Positions 8,790-15,620 are shown, numbered from the stretch's first letter. The stretch: 41,818 bases of DNA from an uncultured Bacilli bacterium (GCA_947624315.1 CANQJU010000001.1:1-41818), one strand, 5' to 3'. Program-made: numbers and translations. The notes: generated by a model from the sequence alone, not told the origin.

Positions 8790-9410
8790 TTACTCATCAT
8801 GAGCATTTTTTTCATTTAATGAAAATTCACACCCACAATACTCTTGTCGATATATATCATATTTCTTAGATAGTTCAATGGAATGTTTATATCCCTCACC
8901 TTTTTTAAAATTCGAATATAAAAACTGACACTTTTCATCTTGATTATTAACTCCTATTTCATTAATCCAATCACTATTTTTATATGGACTAATCGAAAGG
9001 GTTGTTGAAAAAAAGTCAAAATTATGCTCTTTAGCATATTCATAAGTTTTTTTAAGACGAAATTCATAACACTTATAACAGCGAATACTTCTTTCTCCTA
9101 AATTCTCTAAACCCTTAACATTTTCTAAATAAACGCTATAATCATCATCTATACTTTCAACTTTAATATTTAGATTCATTCTTTCGATTATTTTCTTTTG
9201 CTCATTTAACCTTTTAATAAATTCTTCATGAGGAAAAATATTAGGATTATAATAAAAAATGGTAATATCAAAATACTCATCTAATAAACACATAACATGG
9301 CTACTACAAGGTCCACAACAACTATGTAAAAGCAAAGTGGGTTTATGTTCATTATTTTTAACCTCATTTAAATATTTCAAAAATTCACTATAATTATTTA
9401 TTGTTTTCAT
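8790..9410 (-). CDS. queH: Epoxyqueuosine reductase QueH
   Basis: QueH (former DUF208) performs the last step of queuosine synthesis, reducing epoxyqueuosine in tRNA with an iron-sulfur centre. Seen: LLLHSCCGPCSSHV near the N-terminus with the paired cysteines, YNPNIFPHEEF, RCYKCYEFRLKKT, FFSTTLSISPYKN, and a C-terminal EYCGCEFS Cys pair. Length is about 206 residues. A TTG at 9413 is in frame, but the ATG at 9410 has AGAGGA 8 nt upstream and is preferred. It overlaps the end of the HAD gene by 17 nt, so the two are one unit. No other queuosine gene lies in the window. Confidence 0.93.
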   Translation of the reverse strand: MKTINNYSEFLKYLNEVKNNEHKPTLLLHSCCGPCSSHVMCLLDEYFDITIFYYNPNIFPHEEFIKRLNEQKKIIERMNLNIKVESIDDDYSVYLENVKGLENLGERSIRCYKCYEFRLKKTYEYAKEHNFDFFSTTLSISPYKNSDWINEIGVNNQDEKCQFLYSNFKKGEGYKHSIELSKKYDIYRQEYCGCEFSLNEKNAHDE

Positions 9411-10086
9411 CAATATATTCCTCTAAATCTTTATATATAGAAAAAGATAATTCTGCTAAATGATATTTATCTTTTTCATTTTTAACATTGTACCACATAA
9501 ATTTCAAGCTACATTCTTTAGCAAAATATCCATCAATTAAATAATCATTGCCAATAAAGATACTTTCTTCTTTATTTATTTCTAATTTTGATTTTTCAAA
9601 AAATAATAATGATGGTTTACGATAGCCAAAATCTGCGGAAGAATAAATATTTTTAAAATATTTATCTATTTGAAAATTATTTAAAGTTATTTTTAATAAA
9701 TCACTTTCAAAAGTTGAATTACTATATAAATAAACATTTAAGCTATTTTTAAAACAATATTCTAAAAAATCTTTAGCATCATTATTAACACTATCATAAA
9801 CATATTTTCTATATATATCTTCTTCTAATTCTTTTATACTCTTCTTATAAACAATTGCTAACTTACTAGATATATCTTTTAAATATTCACTAAAAGAAAT
9901 CTCACAATTATTAATATCTCTTAAAGAATACTTTTTTTTAAATATAAAATAAGATAAAGATATAAATTCTTTCTTTTCTAATTTTACAGAAGAATTATCA
10001 TATATATAAGATAAACATTCCTTAAAATCAAAACCTAAATTGTTAATTATTGTATTGCCTAAATCAATTAATATATTTCTAATCAT
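9394..10086 (-). CDS. HAD-superfamily hydrolase (subfamily IA-like)
   Basis: 230 residues with the HAD motifs in order: IDLGNTI (residues 7-13, nucleophile Asp8; the second acidic position is Gly as in YihX-type DLGNV enzymes), YSNST (motif II), GYRKPS (motif III Lys), and FIGNDYLIDG (motif IV acidic pair). The helical cap lies between motif I and II. It is probably a small phosphatase; the substrate is unknown. It is first in a unit with queH. A strong TTGACT-16-TATAAT promoter ends only 9 nt before the ATG and no SD is visible, so the mRNA is probably leaderless. The gene is very AT-rich with many Lys, Asn and Ile. Confidence 0.82.
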   Translation of the reverse strand: MIRNILIDLGNTIINNLGFDFKECLSYIYDNSSVKLEKKEFISLSYFIFKKKYSLRDINNCEISFSEYLKDISSKLAIVYKKSIKELEEDIYRKYVYDSVNNDAKDFLEYCFKNSLNVYLYSNSTFESDLLKITLNNFQIDKYFKNIYSSADFGYRKPSLLFFEKSKLEINKEESIFIGNDYLIDGYFAKECSLKFMWYNVKNEKDKYHLAELSFSIYKDLEEYIDENNK

Positions 10087-10095
10087 AACACATTT

Positions 10096-10123
10096 ATTAT
10101 AATCAAAATATCTAAAAAGTCAA
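10096..10123 (-). promoter_or_regulatory. Sigma-A promoter of HAD-queH unit, leaderless start
   Basis: Minus strand: TTGACT (10118-10123), 16-nt spacer, TATAAT (10096-10101). The predicted start site falls at about 10089, one to three nucleotides before ATG 10086. Confidence 0.75.
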
Positions 10124-10144
10124 ACAATTGCCATATCTTTTCAT

Positions 10145-10174
10145 GCATATTTTCCTAAAGTATTGGAAATATTA
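10145..10174 (+). promoter_or_regulatory. Probable forespore sigma-G promoter of sspI
   Basis: GCATA (10145-10149), 18-nt spacer, AATATTA (10168-10174). The B. subtilis sigma-G consensus is GHATR-18-CATWHTA, so only the first base of the -10 differs. The start site would be near 10181, giving a leader of under 20 nt that holds AAGGAGG. This fits the forespore expression of SspI in Bacillus. Confidence 0.55.
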
Positions 10175-10198
10175 ATATTATCTATAAAGGAGGAAATT

Positions 10199-10405
10199 AT
10201 GGATTTAGATATTAGAAAAGCAGTACTTGCTAATTTAAACAATTCAACATATGATGATGTTAGAAAAACAATCGATGATGCTCTAGCTACTCAAGAGGAA
10301 AAAGTATTACCCGGTTTAGGAGTTATGTTTGAAGTATATATGCACAATTGTTCGGAAGAAGAAAGAAGTCAAGTTGTTAGTAAAATTACTAAAGCACTTA
10401 ATTAA
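10199..10405 (+). CDS. sspI: Small acid-soluble spore protein SspI family
   Basis: 68 residues starting MDLDIRKAVLANL, with EEKVLPGLGVMFEVY in the middle. B. subtilis SspI (71 residues) has the same RxAVLANxxxN and EEKxLPGLGVLFEV blocks, so assignment to this minor SASP family is firm. SspI is made in the forespore and packed in the spore core. An in-frame ATG exists at 10163, but AAGGAGG 5-6 nt before ATG 10199 and the match of the protein N-terminus to the family decide the start. It is divergent from the HAD gene. This is the clearest sign in the window that the organism forms endospores. Confidence 0.9.
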   Translation: MDLDIRKAVLANLNNSTYDDVRKTIDDALATQEEKVLPGLGVMFEVYMHNCSEEERSQVVSKITKALN

Positions 10406-10409
10406 AAAA

Positions 10410-10429
10410 CTCATATCAAATGATATGAG
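10410..10429. terminator. Hairpin after sspI
   Basis: Nine-bp stem CTCATATCA/TGATATGAG with a 2-nt AA spacer, so in practice an 8-bp stem with a 4-nt loop. Read on the minus strand it is followed by T6 and looks like a rho-independent terminator. On the plus strand, the sspI direction, there is no T run. sspI transcripts may therefore end at the next plus-strand terminator (10512-10550). Confidence 0.5.
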
Positions 10430-10475
10430 ATCACAAATTAATACAAAAAAAGAACTATTTATGTTATAATTAAAC

Positions 10476-10550
10476 ATGGTAAAACCTCCTAGCAGAGATA
10501 TTTTACCATAGAAGTACTTAAGGTTGGATTCCTTTAGTACTTTTATTTTA
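10476..10550 (+). ncRNA. Candidate two-hairpin small RNA between sspI and tkt
   Basis: An extended -10 box TGTTATAAT (10462-10470; -35 poor) predicts a start near 10477. The first hairpin has a perfect 9-bp stem ATGGTAAAA/TTTTACCAT (10476-10484 with 10501-10509) and a 16-nt loop containing CCTCCT, an anti-Shine-Dalgarno sequence. The second hairpin, AAGTACTTAAGG/CCTTTAGTACTT (10512-10523 with 10531-10542, one mismatch), runs into a T-rich tract and looks like a terminator. Predicted length is about 70-75 nt. Alternatives: it is the 3' UTR and terminator of sspI, or the minus strand is the functional one, because there the same loop reads AGGAGG 8 nt before an ATG at 10478. No family is recognised. 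Confidence 0.35.
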
Positions 10551-10566
10551 TTTTAAAGCATGAAAA

Positions 10567-10606
10567 AAGGGGCAAACCTAATTCATAGGTTTTTTAACAG
10601 CCCCTT
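10567..10606 (-). terminator. Terminator of tkt
   Basis: Outer stem AAGGGGC/GCCCCTT (10567-10573 with 10600-10606) enclosing an inner AACCTA/TAGGTT stem. T6 follows on the minus strand. The stem starts inside the tkt stop codon. Confidence 0.85.
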
Positions 10607-12560
10607 ATTTTATTTCTTTTAAAATTTTTTCAACTGTAAAACCAAAATAATCCATAGTAACCGAAGCATGTGCACTCTCACCAAAAGTATGCATATTGAT
10701 TAATTTATCATCTGTTGATAAGTATTTATAATAATGCGTAGCATCACTTGCTTCGATAGCTACTTTGGCTATTTCTTTCGGTAAAACATCTTCTTTATAT
10801 TCTTGATTTTGTTTATCAAAAAGATAGAAACTTGGCATGCTTACTACTCTTGTCCCAATGCTTTCTTTTTCTAAAGCGCAAGCAACATCTATAGCTAATT
10901 TCACTTCACTACCACTAGCTATTAAAATCTTTTGTAATTTCAAAGTTTCTTTTTTAATTATATATCCACCTTTAGCTAATTGATTTTCCTTTTCTTCTTT
11001 TCTTATATTTTCTACATCCTGACGTGTTAAAACTAAAACAGTCGGATTATTTGGTGAATGAAGATATACATCGTATGCTTCTTTCACTTCAATGCTATCA
11101 CATGGACGTATAACATTCAAATTAGGAACACTTCTTAGCATTGTCAATTGTTCAATAGGTTGATGAGTTGGACCATCTTCCCCTACAGCAATCGAATCAT
11201 GAGAGAAGATATATAAAACAGGAAGTTTCATTAAACTTGATAATCTAATAGCTGGTTTCATATAATCGCAAAAGACAAAGAAACCACCACAGAAAGGTTT
11301 AAAACCACCATGTAAGGCAAGTCCATTAGAAATAGCGGCCATGGCATGTTCTCTAACCCCATAAACTAAATTTCGACCTAAGCGATTATCTTTAGAAAAA
11401 TCACCATCAATACCTTTAACTTTAGATGATGAAGCTAAATCAGCACTACCACCAATAAAGCGAGGATCTTTTTGACTTAATAATGTTAAAATCTCTCCAC
11501 TACTAGCACGTGTAGCTTTCTTTTCACCAACTAAATAGTTAGGTAAATCTTTATGAATATCTATGTTAAAATCTCCATAGATTTGTTTATAGAATATATC
11601 ATAATCATTATGATATTCATGTTGATATTTTTTTTCGTTTTCTTTTTCTTTATTATATATTTTTAAATTGTTCTCTTGATGTTTTTTATATAAATCATAA
11701 ACATCACTACTAACACTAAAGGCTTCTCCACCCAATTCTTGACGGAATCTATGAACTTCTTCTTCAGGTAAAGGATTACCATGGCTTTTGTTACTATCTT
11801 CCCAACAAGATCCAGCACCAATTTTAGTTTTGATTTCAATTAGTGATGGAGACAATGATTTTTGAGCTTTTTTAATTGCTTTTAATATTTCTTCACAATC
11901 TCTACCATCTTCAACAAGATAATAACTAAATCCCATTGCTTGATATTTTTCTTTGACATTTTCGGTATTAGTCATAGAAACTTTTCCATCTAATTGAATA
12001 TTATTAGAATCATACAAAATTATCAATTTTGATAATTGCAAATGTCCAGCTAAAGAAATAGCTTCTTGAGTAACTCCTTCTTGCAAATCACCATCACCAC
12101 ATAAGACATAAGTATAATGGTCGATAATCTTTACATCATCTTTATTATATTTATTTCTTAAATGGCTTTCAGCAATCGCCATACCCACTGCTTCAGGAAT
12201 TCCTTGTCCCAAAGGACCGCTAGTAGCATCAACTCCCAAAGTAGCTTCTATTTCTGGATGTCCAGGAGTTTTACTTTTTAATTTTCGGAATTGTTTTAAA
12301 TCTTCACACGTAATATCAAATCCAGCTAAATGCAAACTTGCATATAATAAACTGGAACCATGTCCCGCAGCCAAGACAAAACGATCGCGATTAATCCAAT
12401 GAGGATCAAGAGGGTTAACCTTTAAAACCTTTGAATATAAAGTGTACATAATGGGAGCAGCTCCTAAAGCAATTCCTGGATGTCCACTTTTAGCCGCATT
12501 AATTTCTTCTAAAGATAATGTAGCTAAAGTTTTAATGGCTTTTTGATCAAGATTAGTCAT
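10605..12560 (-). CDS. tkt: Transketolase
   Basis: Thiamine-diphosphate enzyme that moves two-carbon units in the non-oxidative pentose phosphate pathway, 651 residues. Seen: substrate His in SGHPG (residues 26-30) and AAGHGSSLLY, the ThDP-binding motif GDGDLQEG followed about 30 residues later by NN, catalytic REHAM in the Pyr domain, and SIAVGEDGPTHQP. The C-terminal domain is complete. GGAG stands 6 nt before the ATG. It follows the EIIB-like membrane protein gene with a 1-nt gap, so the two share the promoter at 12993-13021. It ends in a strong terminator. Confidence 0.97.
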   Translation of the reverse strand: MTNLDQKAIKTLATLSLEEINAAKSGHPGIALGAAPIMYTLYSKVLKVNPLDPHWINRDRFVLAAGHGSSLLYASLHLAGFDITCEDLKQFRKLKSKTPGHPEIEATLGVDATSGPLGQGIPEAVGMAIAESHLRNKYNKDDVKIIDHYTYVLCGDGDLQEGVTQEAISLAGHLQLSKLIILYDSNNIQLDGKVSMTNTENVKEKYQAMGFSYYLVEDGRDCEEILKAIKKAQKSLSPSLIEIKTKIGAGSCWEDSNKSHGNPLPEEEVHRFRQELGGEAFSVSSDVYDLYKKHQENNLKIYNKEKENEKKYQHEYHNDYDIFYKQIYGDFNIDIHKDLPNYLVGEKKATRASSGEILTLLSQKDPRFIGGSADLASSSKVKGIDGDFSKDNRLGRNLVYGVREHAMAAISNGLALHGGFKPFCGGFFVFCDYMKPAIRLSSLMKLPVLYIFSHDSIAVGEDGPTHQPIEQLTMLRSVPNLNVIRPCDSIEVKEAYDVYLHSPNNPTVLVLTRQDVENIRKEEKENQLAKGGYIIKKETLKLQKILIASGSEVKLAIDVACALEKESIGTRVVSMPSFYLFDKQNQEYKEDVLPKEIAKVAIEASDATHYYKYLSTDDKLINMHTFGESAHASVTMDYFGFTVEKILKEIK

Positions 12561-12561
12561 T

Positions 12562-12936
12562 TTATTTCTCCATTAATTTATAAACATATTTAGCACGATC
12601 ACTATATGAGGCTTTAACTAGATTGCCAACTAATAAAACACCAGTTGCACCTAATTCCTTTAATCTTTCACCATTAACCTTATCAATGTCTTGGACAGTA
12701 ACAGTAATACGATTCATTTCTAGTTTAATCTCAAGAATATTTTCTTCTCCGCCATAAGCTTCATAAAAAATCATTCTTTGTTCAAGATCAACTCCTTCAG
12801 ACTCTTCTATTTCATTGTGAGCTTTTCTTAATTGGCGACGATTTCTAACCAATTTAAAAATTGCAAATACAACTAAAACAGCAATAGGAATAACACATAT
12901 AGCAAGTAGCATTAAAGTTATAGTTTGTCTATCCAT
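12562..12936 (-). CDS. Membrane-anchored PTS EIIB-like protein lacking the phosphocysteine
   Basis: 124 residues: one transmembrane segment (about 7-30), a charged linker, then a domain that aligns without gaps to the glucose-family EIIB domain. GGEENI (62-67), NRITVTVQD (75-83), KVNGERLKELGATGVLLVG (86-104) correspond to GGKENI, TRLRVSVAD and KVDQAGLKKLGAAGVVVAG of E. coli PtsG. The phosphorylated Cys (PtsG Cys421) falls on Glu73 here, while the following Arg (Arg76) is kept. It therefore cannot accept phosphate in the usual way and is probably regulatory or structural. There is no EIIC or EIIA nearby. It lies directly upstream of tkt in the same unit, with AAGGAG before the ATG. Confidence 0.75.
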   Translation of the reverse strand: MDRQTITLMLLAICVIPIAVLVVFAIFKLVRNRRQLRKAHNEIEESEGVDLEQRMIFYEAYGGEENILEIKLEMNRITVTVQDIDKVNGERLKELGATGVLLVGNLVKASYSDRAKYVYKLMEK

Positions 12937-12992
12937 TTTATCTCTCCTTCATATTTATATTAAAAAATATATTTTCTTTCTTATTTTATAAT

Positions 12993-13021
12993 ATTATACC
13001 ACAATTATTTTTATTTGAGAA
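12993..13021 (-). promoter_or_regulatory. Promoter of EIIB-like gene and tkt
   Basis: Minus strand: TTCTCA (13016-13021), 17-nt spacer, TATAAT (12993-12998) with TGG before it, so an extended -10 with a weak -35. A leader of about 55 nt follows. Confidence 0.6.
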
Positions 13022-13103
13022 GATAATATTTTTTTCTTTTAATTCAATTATTTACTTAAAATATTTTTTCTTATTTAGAATATAATGATACTGGTGAATT
13101 GTT

Positions 13104-13904
13104 ATGGATTATAAAAAAATATTAATATATATATTACTGGGGTTTATACAAGGAATTACTGAACCACTTCCCATTTCTTCTAGTGGACATATGGTTGTTT
13201 TAGAATATTTTTTACATATTTCTTTTTCTGATTTAAATTTTAAAATATTTGTAAATTTAGCTTCACTTTTAGCTATAATTATATATTATCGTAAATTTAT
13301 TAGTAATTTAGTTTGCGGATGTTTTTTATATTTGTTTAAAAAAGACAAAAATAGAAAAAATGATTTTTTATACTTTCTATATATCGTAATAGCTTGCGTG
13401 CCATCAGGGATTTTTGGAATATTTTTAAAAGATTATATTGATAGCCAATTATCTAACATTTTAACTGTTACTATTTCCTTTTTTATTACTAGTATTGTTC
13501 TTTTTATTATTCATAATTTATCACTTAATAAAAATAAAAAGGAACTTAATTATAAAAAAAGCTTAGCAATTGGAAGTTTCCAAATTGTTGGTTTAATTCC
13601 TGGTATTAGTCGTAGTGGTATTACATCTTTAGGAGGATTATTAAATAAATTATCACTAGATGAAGCATTACGATTTTCCTTTATGATGTATATCCCCACA
13701 AGTCTCGGAGCTTTAATCTTAAGTATTCCCTCATCTAACATATATAAAAGTTTTAATATATCCTATTTTTTATCTTTTTTAACAAGCTTTATCGGTACTT
13801 ATATTGGTTTAGTTTTATTTTTTCATTTAGTAAAGAAAGAAAACTTTAAATATTTTGCTATTTACTTACTTATTCTATCAATTATACTTTTAATATTTAT
13901 TTAA
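13104..13904 (+). CDS. uppP: Undecaprenyl-diphosphatase UppP (BacA family)
   Basis: Polytopic membrane enzyme of 266 residues that dephosphorylates undecaprenyl diphosphate, recycling the lipid carrier for peptidoglycan and other wall polymers. It carries the two family motifs: GFIQGITEPLPISSSGHMV near residues 13-31 (Glu, Ser and His catalytic set; EPLP in place of the common EFLP) and PGISRSGITSLGG with the catalytic Arg around residues 165-177. About seven or eight hydrophobic segments are visible. GGTGA lies 9 nt before the ATG and a TATAAT stands at 13081. The gene is monocistronic apart from possible read-through into the coat gene at 13976. Loss or gain of BacA affects bacitracin tolerance in other species. 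Confidence 0.95.
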   Translation: MDYKKILIYILLGFIQGITEPLPISSSGHMVVLEYFLHISFSDLNFKIFVNLASLLAIIIYYRKFISNLVCGCFLYLFKKDKNRKNDFLYFLYIVIACVPSGIFGIFLKDYIDSQLSNILTVTISFFITSIVLFIIHNLSLNKNKKELNYKKSLAIGSFQIVGLIPGISRSGITSLGGLLNKLSLDEALRFSFMMYIPTSLGALILSIPSSNIYKSFNISYFLSFLTSFIGTYIGLVLFFHLVKKENFKYFAIYLLILSIILLIFI

Positions 13905-13923
13905 AAAAAGGGTTATTATCTAT

Positions 13924-13951
13924 ACAAAAAAACACCTCATTTCATAAATTA
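13924..13951 (+). promoter_or_regulatory. Candidate mother-cell sigma-K promoter of coat gene, inside hairpin
   Basis: AC (13924-13925), 17-nt spacer, CATAAATTA (13943-13951), an exact match to the sigma-K -10 CATAnnnTA with the sparse AC -35. The start would be near 13958, inside the hairpin of 13931-13970. Because the -35 is only two bases, the call rests on the -10, the spacing and the coat-type product. Confidence 0.45.
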
Positions 13952-13970
13952 TTAATGAAAGTGAGGTGTT
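13931..13970 (+). promoter_or_regulatory. RBS-masking hairpin upstream of coat gene
   Basis: Stem AACACCTCATTTCAT (13931-13945) with ATGAAAGTGAGGTGTT (13955-13970), one bulged base. The 3' arm contains GTGAGGTG (13961-13968), the only Shine-Dalgarno sequence for ATG 13976. No T run follows, so this is not a normal terminator. Read-through RNA from uppP would fold and hide the ribosome-binding site. Confidence 0.65.
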
Positions 13971-13975
13971 AAGAT

Positions 13976-14419
13976 ATGGCTTGTTGCAACACAAATAATA
14001 ACAATAACAATAATAATGTTCAACCTACTAATGGTTCTTATATTTATCAAACAGTTGTAAAAATTGATCAACTACAAAAAGAAGCAACTATGCAAAGTTT
14101 GTGTGAAGGTTGCGATGCAACTTTAATGGCACAAATTTATAACACAAAACCAGTTTCTTTTATTCTTTGTAGCGGTGAATTATTTACAGCTACAACTCCT
14201 GATACAGCTGCTACAACTACATCTGTATTTAGAATTGAAGATGTCCGCCAAGATTCTGTTGTTTTACGTCTTATTGATACAACTACAACTCCTGACGAAC
14301 CTACTTGTACAAATTACACTGTAATCTTCTGTTTGAACTGTGCATGTGGCTTACAATGCTTCCAACCTATTTGTTGTGAAAAATGTACAGGTGCATGTAA
14401 TAATGCAGCGGCAGCTTAA
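13976..14419 (+). CDS. Spore coat protein, CotY/CotZ/ExsY-like
   Basis: 147 residues, Cys-rich (start MACCNT; LCEGCDATL; FCLNCACGLQCFQPICCEKC near the end), with a run of eight Asn codons (13994-14017). The central SVFRIEDVRQDSVVLRLI and C-terminal TNYTVIFCLNCACGLQCFQPI match the pattern of B. subtilis CotZ (FFRVERVHGSCATLSLLI; TNYCIEVDLDCFCAINCLNP). Proteins of this family cross-link by disulfides in the spore crust or exosporium. Expression in the mother cell is supported by the sigma-K-like promoter upstream. The stop codon overlaps that of the opposing gene at 14416. The Ala-rich tail (NNAAAA) and Asn run are not typical of Bacillus homologues. Confidence 0.72.
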   Translation: MACCNTNNNNNNNNVQPTNGSYIYQTVVKIDQLQKEATMQSLCEGCDATLMAQIYNTKPVSFILCSGELFTATTPDTAATTTSVFRIEDVRQDSVVLRLIDTTTTPDEPTCTNYTVIFCLNCACGLQCFQPICCEKCTGACNNAAAA

Positions 14420-14760
14420 AAACGAATAATGGAGATGTATGATATTTTATCGATATCTAAATCTATGCTTTCGCTATCAGTAATATATACTTTTAAAATG
14501 TTTTGTAATCGATAGTATGGTATACCTTCAATAACATCACCATCATACAAAATATGGCAATAGACAGGTCGCTTTTTATTATACATCTCAATTATGTTTT
14601 TTATTTTGTTTTCATCAATTTGTTCTTTAGAAACAATATTTTCATTTATTTTATTTATTGTTTTAGGATTGCGACTATCATACACAACTTGTTCATTTGA
14701 TTTTTCAATCTTTGAACTTGCTGAATTAATAAACATTAGTGGTCCTTTTTCACTCAACAT
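14416..14760 (-). CDS. Small protein, possibly CotO-like spore coat protein
   Basis: 114 residues. The N-terminal half is polar and probably disordered. The C-terminal half, KRPVYCHILYDGDVIEGIPY followed by LKVYIT and IDLDIDKISYISIIRF, reads as a small Sm-like beta barrel of the kind found at the end of CotO-type coat proteins. That match is by pattern only. No signal peptide. The ATG directly follows a 16-bp hairpin whose 3' arm carries GGGTGA, the likely SD, 6 nt before the ATG. The gene is tail-to-tail with the CotZ-like gene, the two stops sharing TTAA at 14416-14419. A spore role fits the pairing. An in-frame ATG at residue 9 is the alternative start. Confidence 0.45.
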   Translation of the reverse strand: MLSEKGPLMFINSASSKIEKSNEQVVYDSRNPKTINKINENIVSKEQIDENKIKNIIEMYNKKRPVYCHILYDGDVIEGIPYYRLQNILKVYITDSESIDLDIDKISYISIIRF

Positions 14761-14801
14761 AAAATATCACCCAAGTATATATATGACTTGAGTGATATTT
14801 T
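14761..14801 (-). terminator. coaX terminator/RBS-masking hairpin of the next gene
   Basis: Minus-strand RNA forms a 16-bp stem AAAATATCACTCAAGT/ACTTGGGTGATATTTT, complete with one G-U pair. The plus strand would have a C-A mismatch at that position, so the minus-strand RNA is the structured one. The end is TTTT, then the ATG of the 14416-14760 gene. It probably terminates coaX and also hides the SD GGGTGA of the following gene. Confidence 0.7.
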
Positions 14802-14806
14802 TATGT

Positions 14807-15571
14807 CTATTTACTATTTTTTTGATAAATTATCTTTAAACCTTCTAATAATAAGTTTTCATCATAAATGACTTTAGATTCCAATGAATCAAGAACAAAT
14901 CTTGCTTCTCCACCAGTAATAACAACTTGAGATTCTCCTTGTTCTTTTTGTATTTTTTTAACTAAGCCATCAATACATGATGCCATTCCATAAGTCATTC
15001 CACTTTGTAATGATGTTATAGTGTCATTCCCAACAACATTCTTTGGTCTTTCAATTCCAACCTCTTCTAGTTTAGAAGCTCTTTGGAACAAAGCATTATA
15101 TGAAGTTTTTATACCAGGTAATATAACACCGCCTAATAATTCTTTCTTACTATTTACATAGCATATGCTAATAGCTGTTCCCATATCTATAACAATAACT
15201 GGGCATTGATATTTATTGACAGCTGCAACGGCACCAACAAGGATATCAGCTCCTAATTGTTTAGGATTTTCAAGGCGAATATTTATGCCATTTTTAACAC
15301 CAGGCCCAACAAACATAACTTTCTTATTAAAGTATTTATCAAAAGCTTTTTCAATAATACGATCAATTTGAGGAACAACACTAGAAATGATTATTCCTTC
15401 AATGTTTTCACTTTTAAAATTTGTAGCATCAATTAATTGTCTTAATTTTACACCATATTCATCAACTGTTTGATAAATATTTGTTTGTAAACGAAATGAT
15501 TCTAAAAGTTCATCATTTTTATAAATTCCTAAAACTATATTTGTATTTCCTATATCAATACAAATAATCAT
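14807..15571 (-). CDS. coaX: Type III pantothenate kinase
   Basis: First step of coenzyme A synthesis: ATP-dependent phosphorylation of pantothenate by the CoaX (ASKHA-fold) form, 254 residues. Motifs: phosphate-1 IDIGNTNIVLG (residues 5-15), GADILVG, phosphate-2 VIDMGTAISI, GGVILPGI, and VVITGGEA near the C-terminus. All family-defining Asp and Gly residues are present. The promoter is TTTTCA-17-TAAAAT. It is single, ending in the hairpin that abuts the next gene. CoaX enzymes usually resist feedback by CoA and need a monovalent cation. Confidence 0.96.
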   Translation of the reverse strand: MIICIDIGNTNIVLGIYKNDELLESFRLQTNIYQTVDEYGVKLRQLIDATNFKSENIEGIIISSVVPQIDRIIEKAFDKYFNKKVMFVGPGVKNGINIRLENPKQLGADILVGAVAAVNKYQCPVIVIDMGTAISICYVNSKKELLGGVILPGIKTSYNALFQRASKLEEVGIERPKNVVGNDTITSLQSGMTYGMASCIDGLVKKIQKEQGESQVVITGGEARFVLDSLESKVIYDENLLLEGLKIIYQKNSK

Positions 15572-15591
15572 ATTATCACTTCCTCATATAT

Positions 15592-15620
15592 ATTTTATCA
15601 TATGAACTTATTTTTGAAAA
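15592..15620 (-). promoter_or_regulatory. Promoter of coaX
   Basis: Minus strand: TTTTCA (15615-15620), 17-nt spacer, TAAAAT (15592-15597) preceded by TGA (extended -10). Confidence 0.55.

Noticed and set aside
10320..10478. Minus-strand frame of about 52 codons behind a perfect AGGAGG
   Set aside because: It runs through a terminator hairpin and then antisense through sspI; no recognisable protein. Kept only as an alternative in the small-RNA finding.
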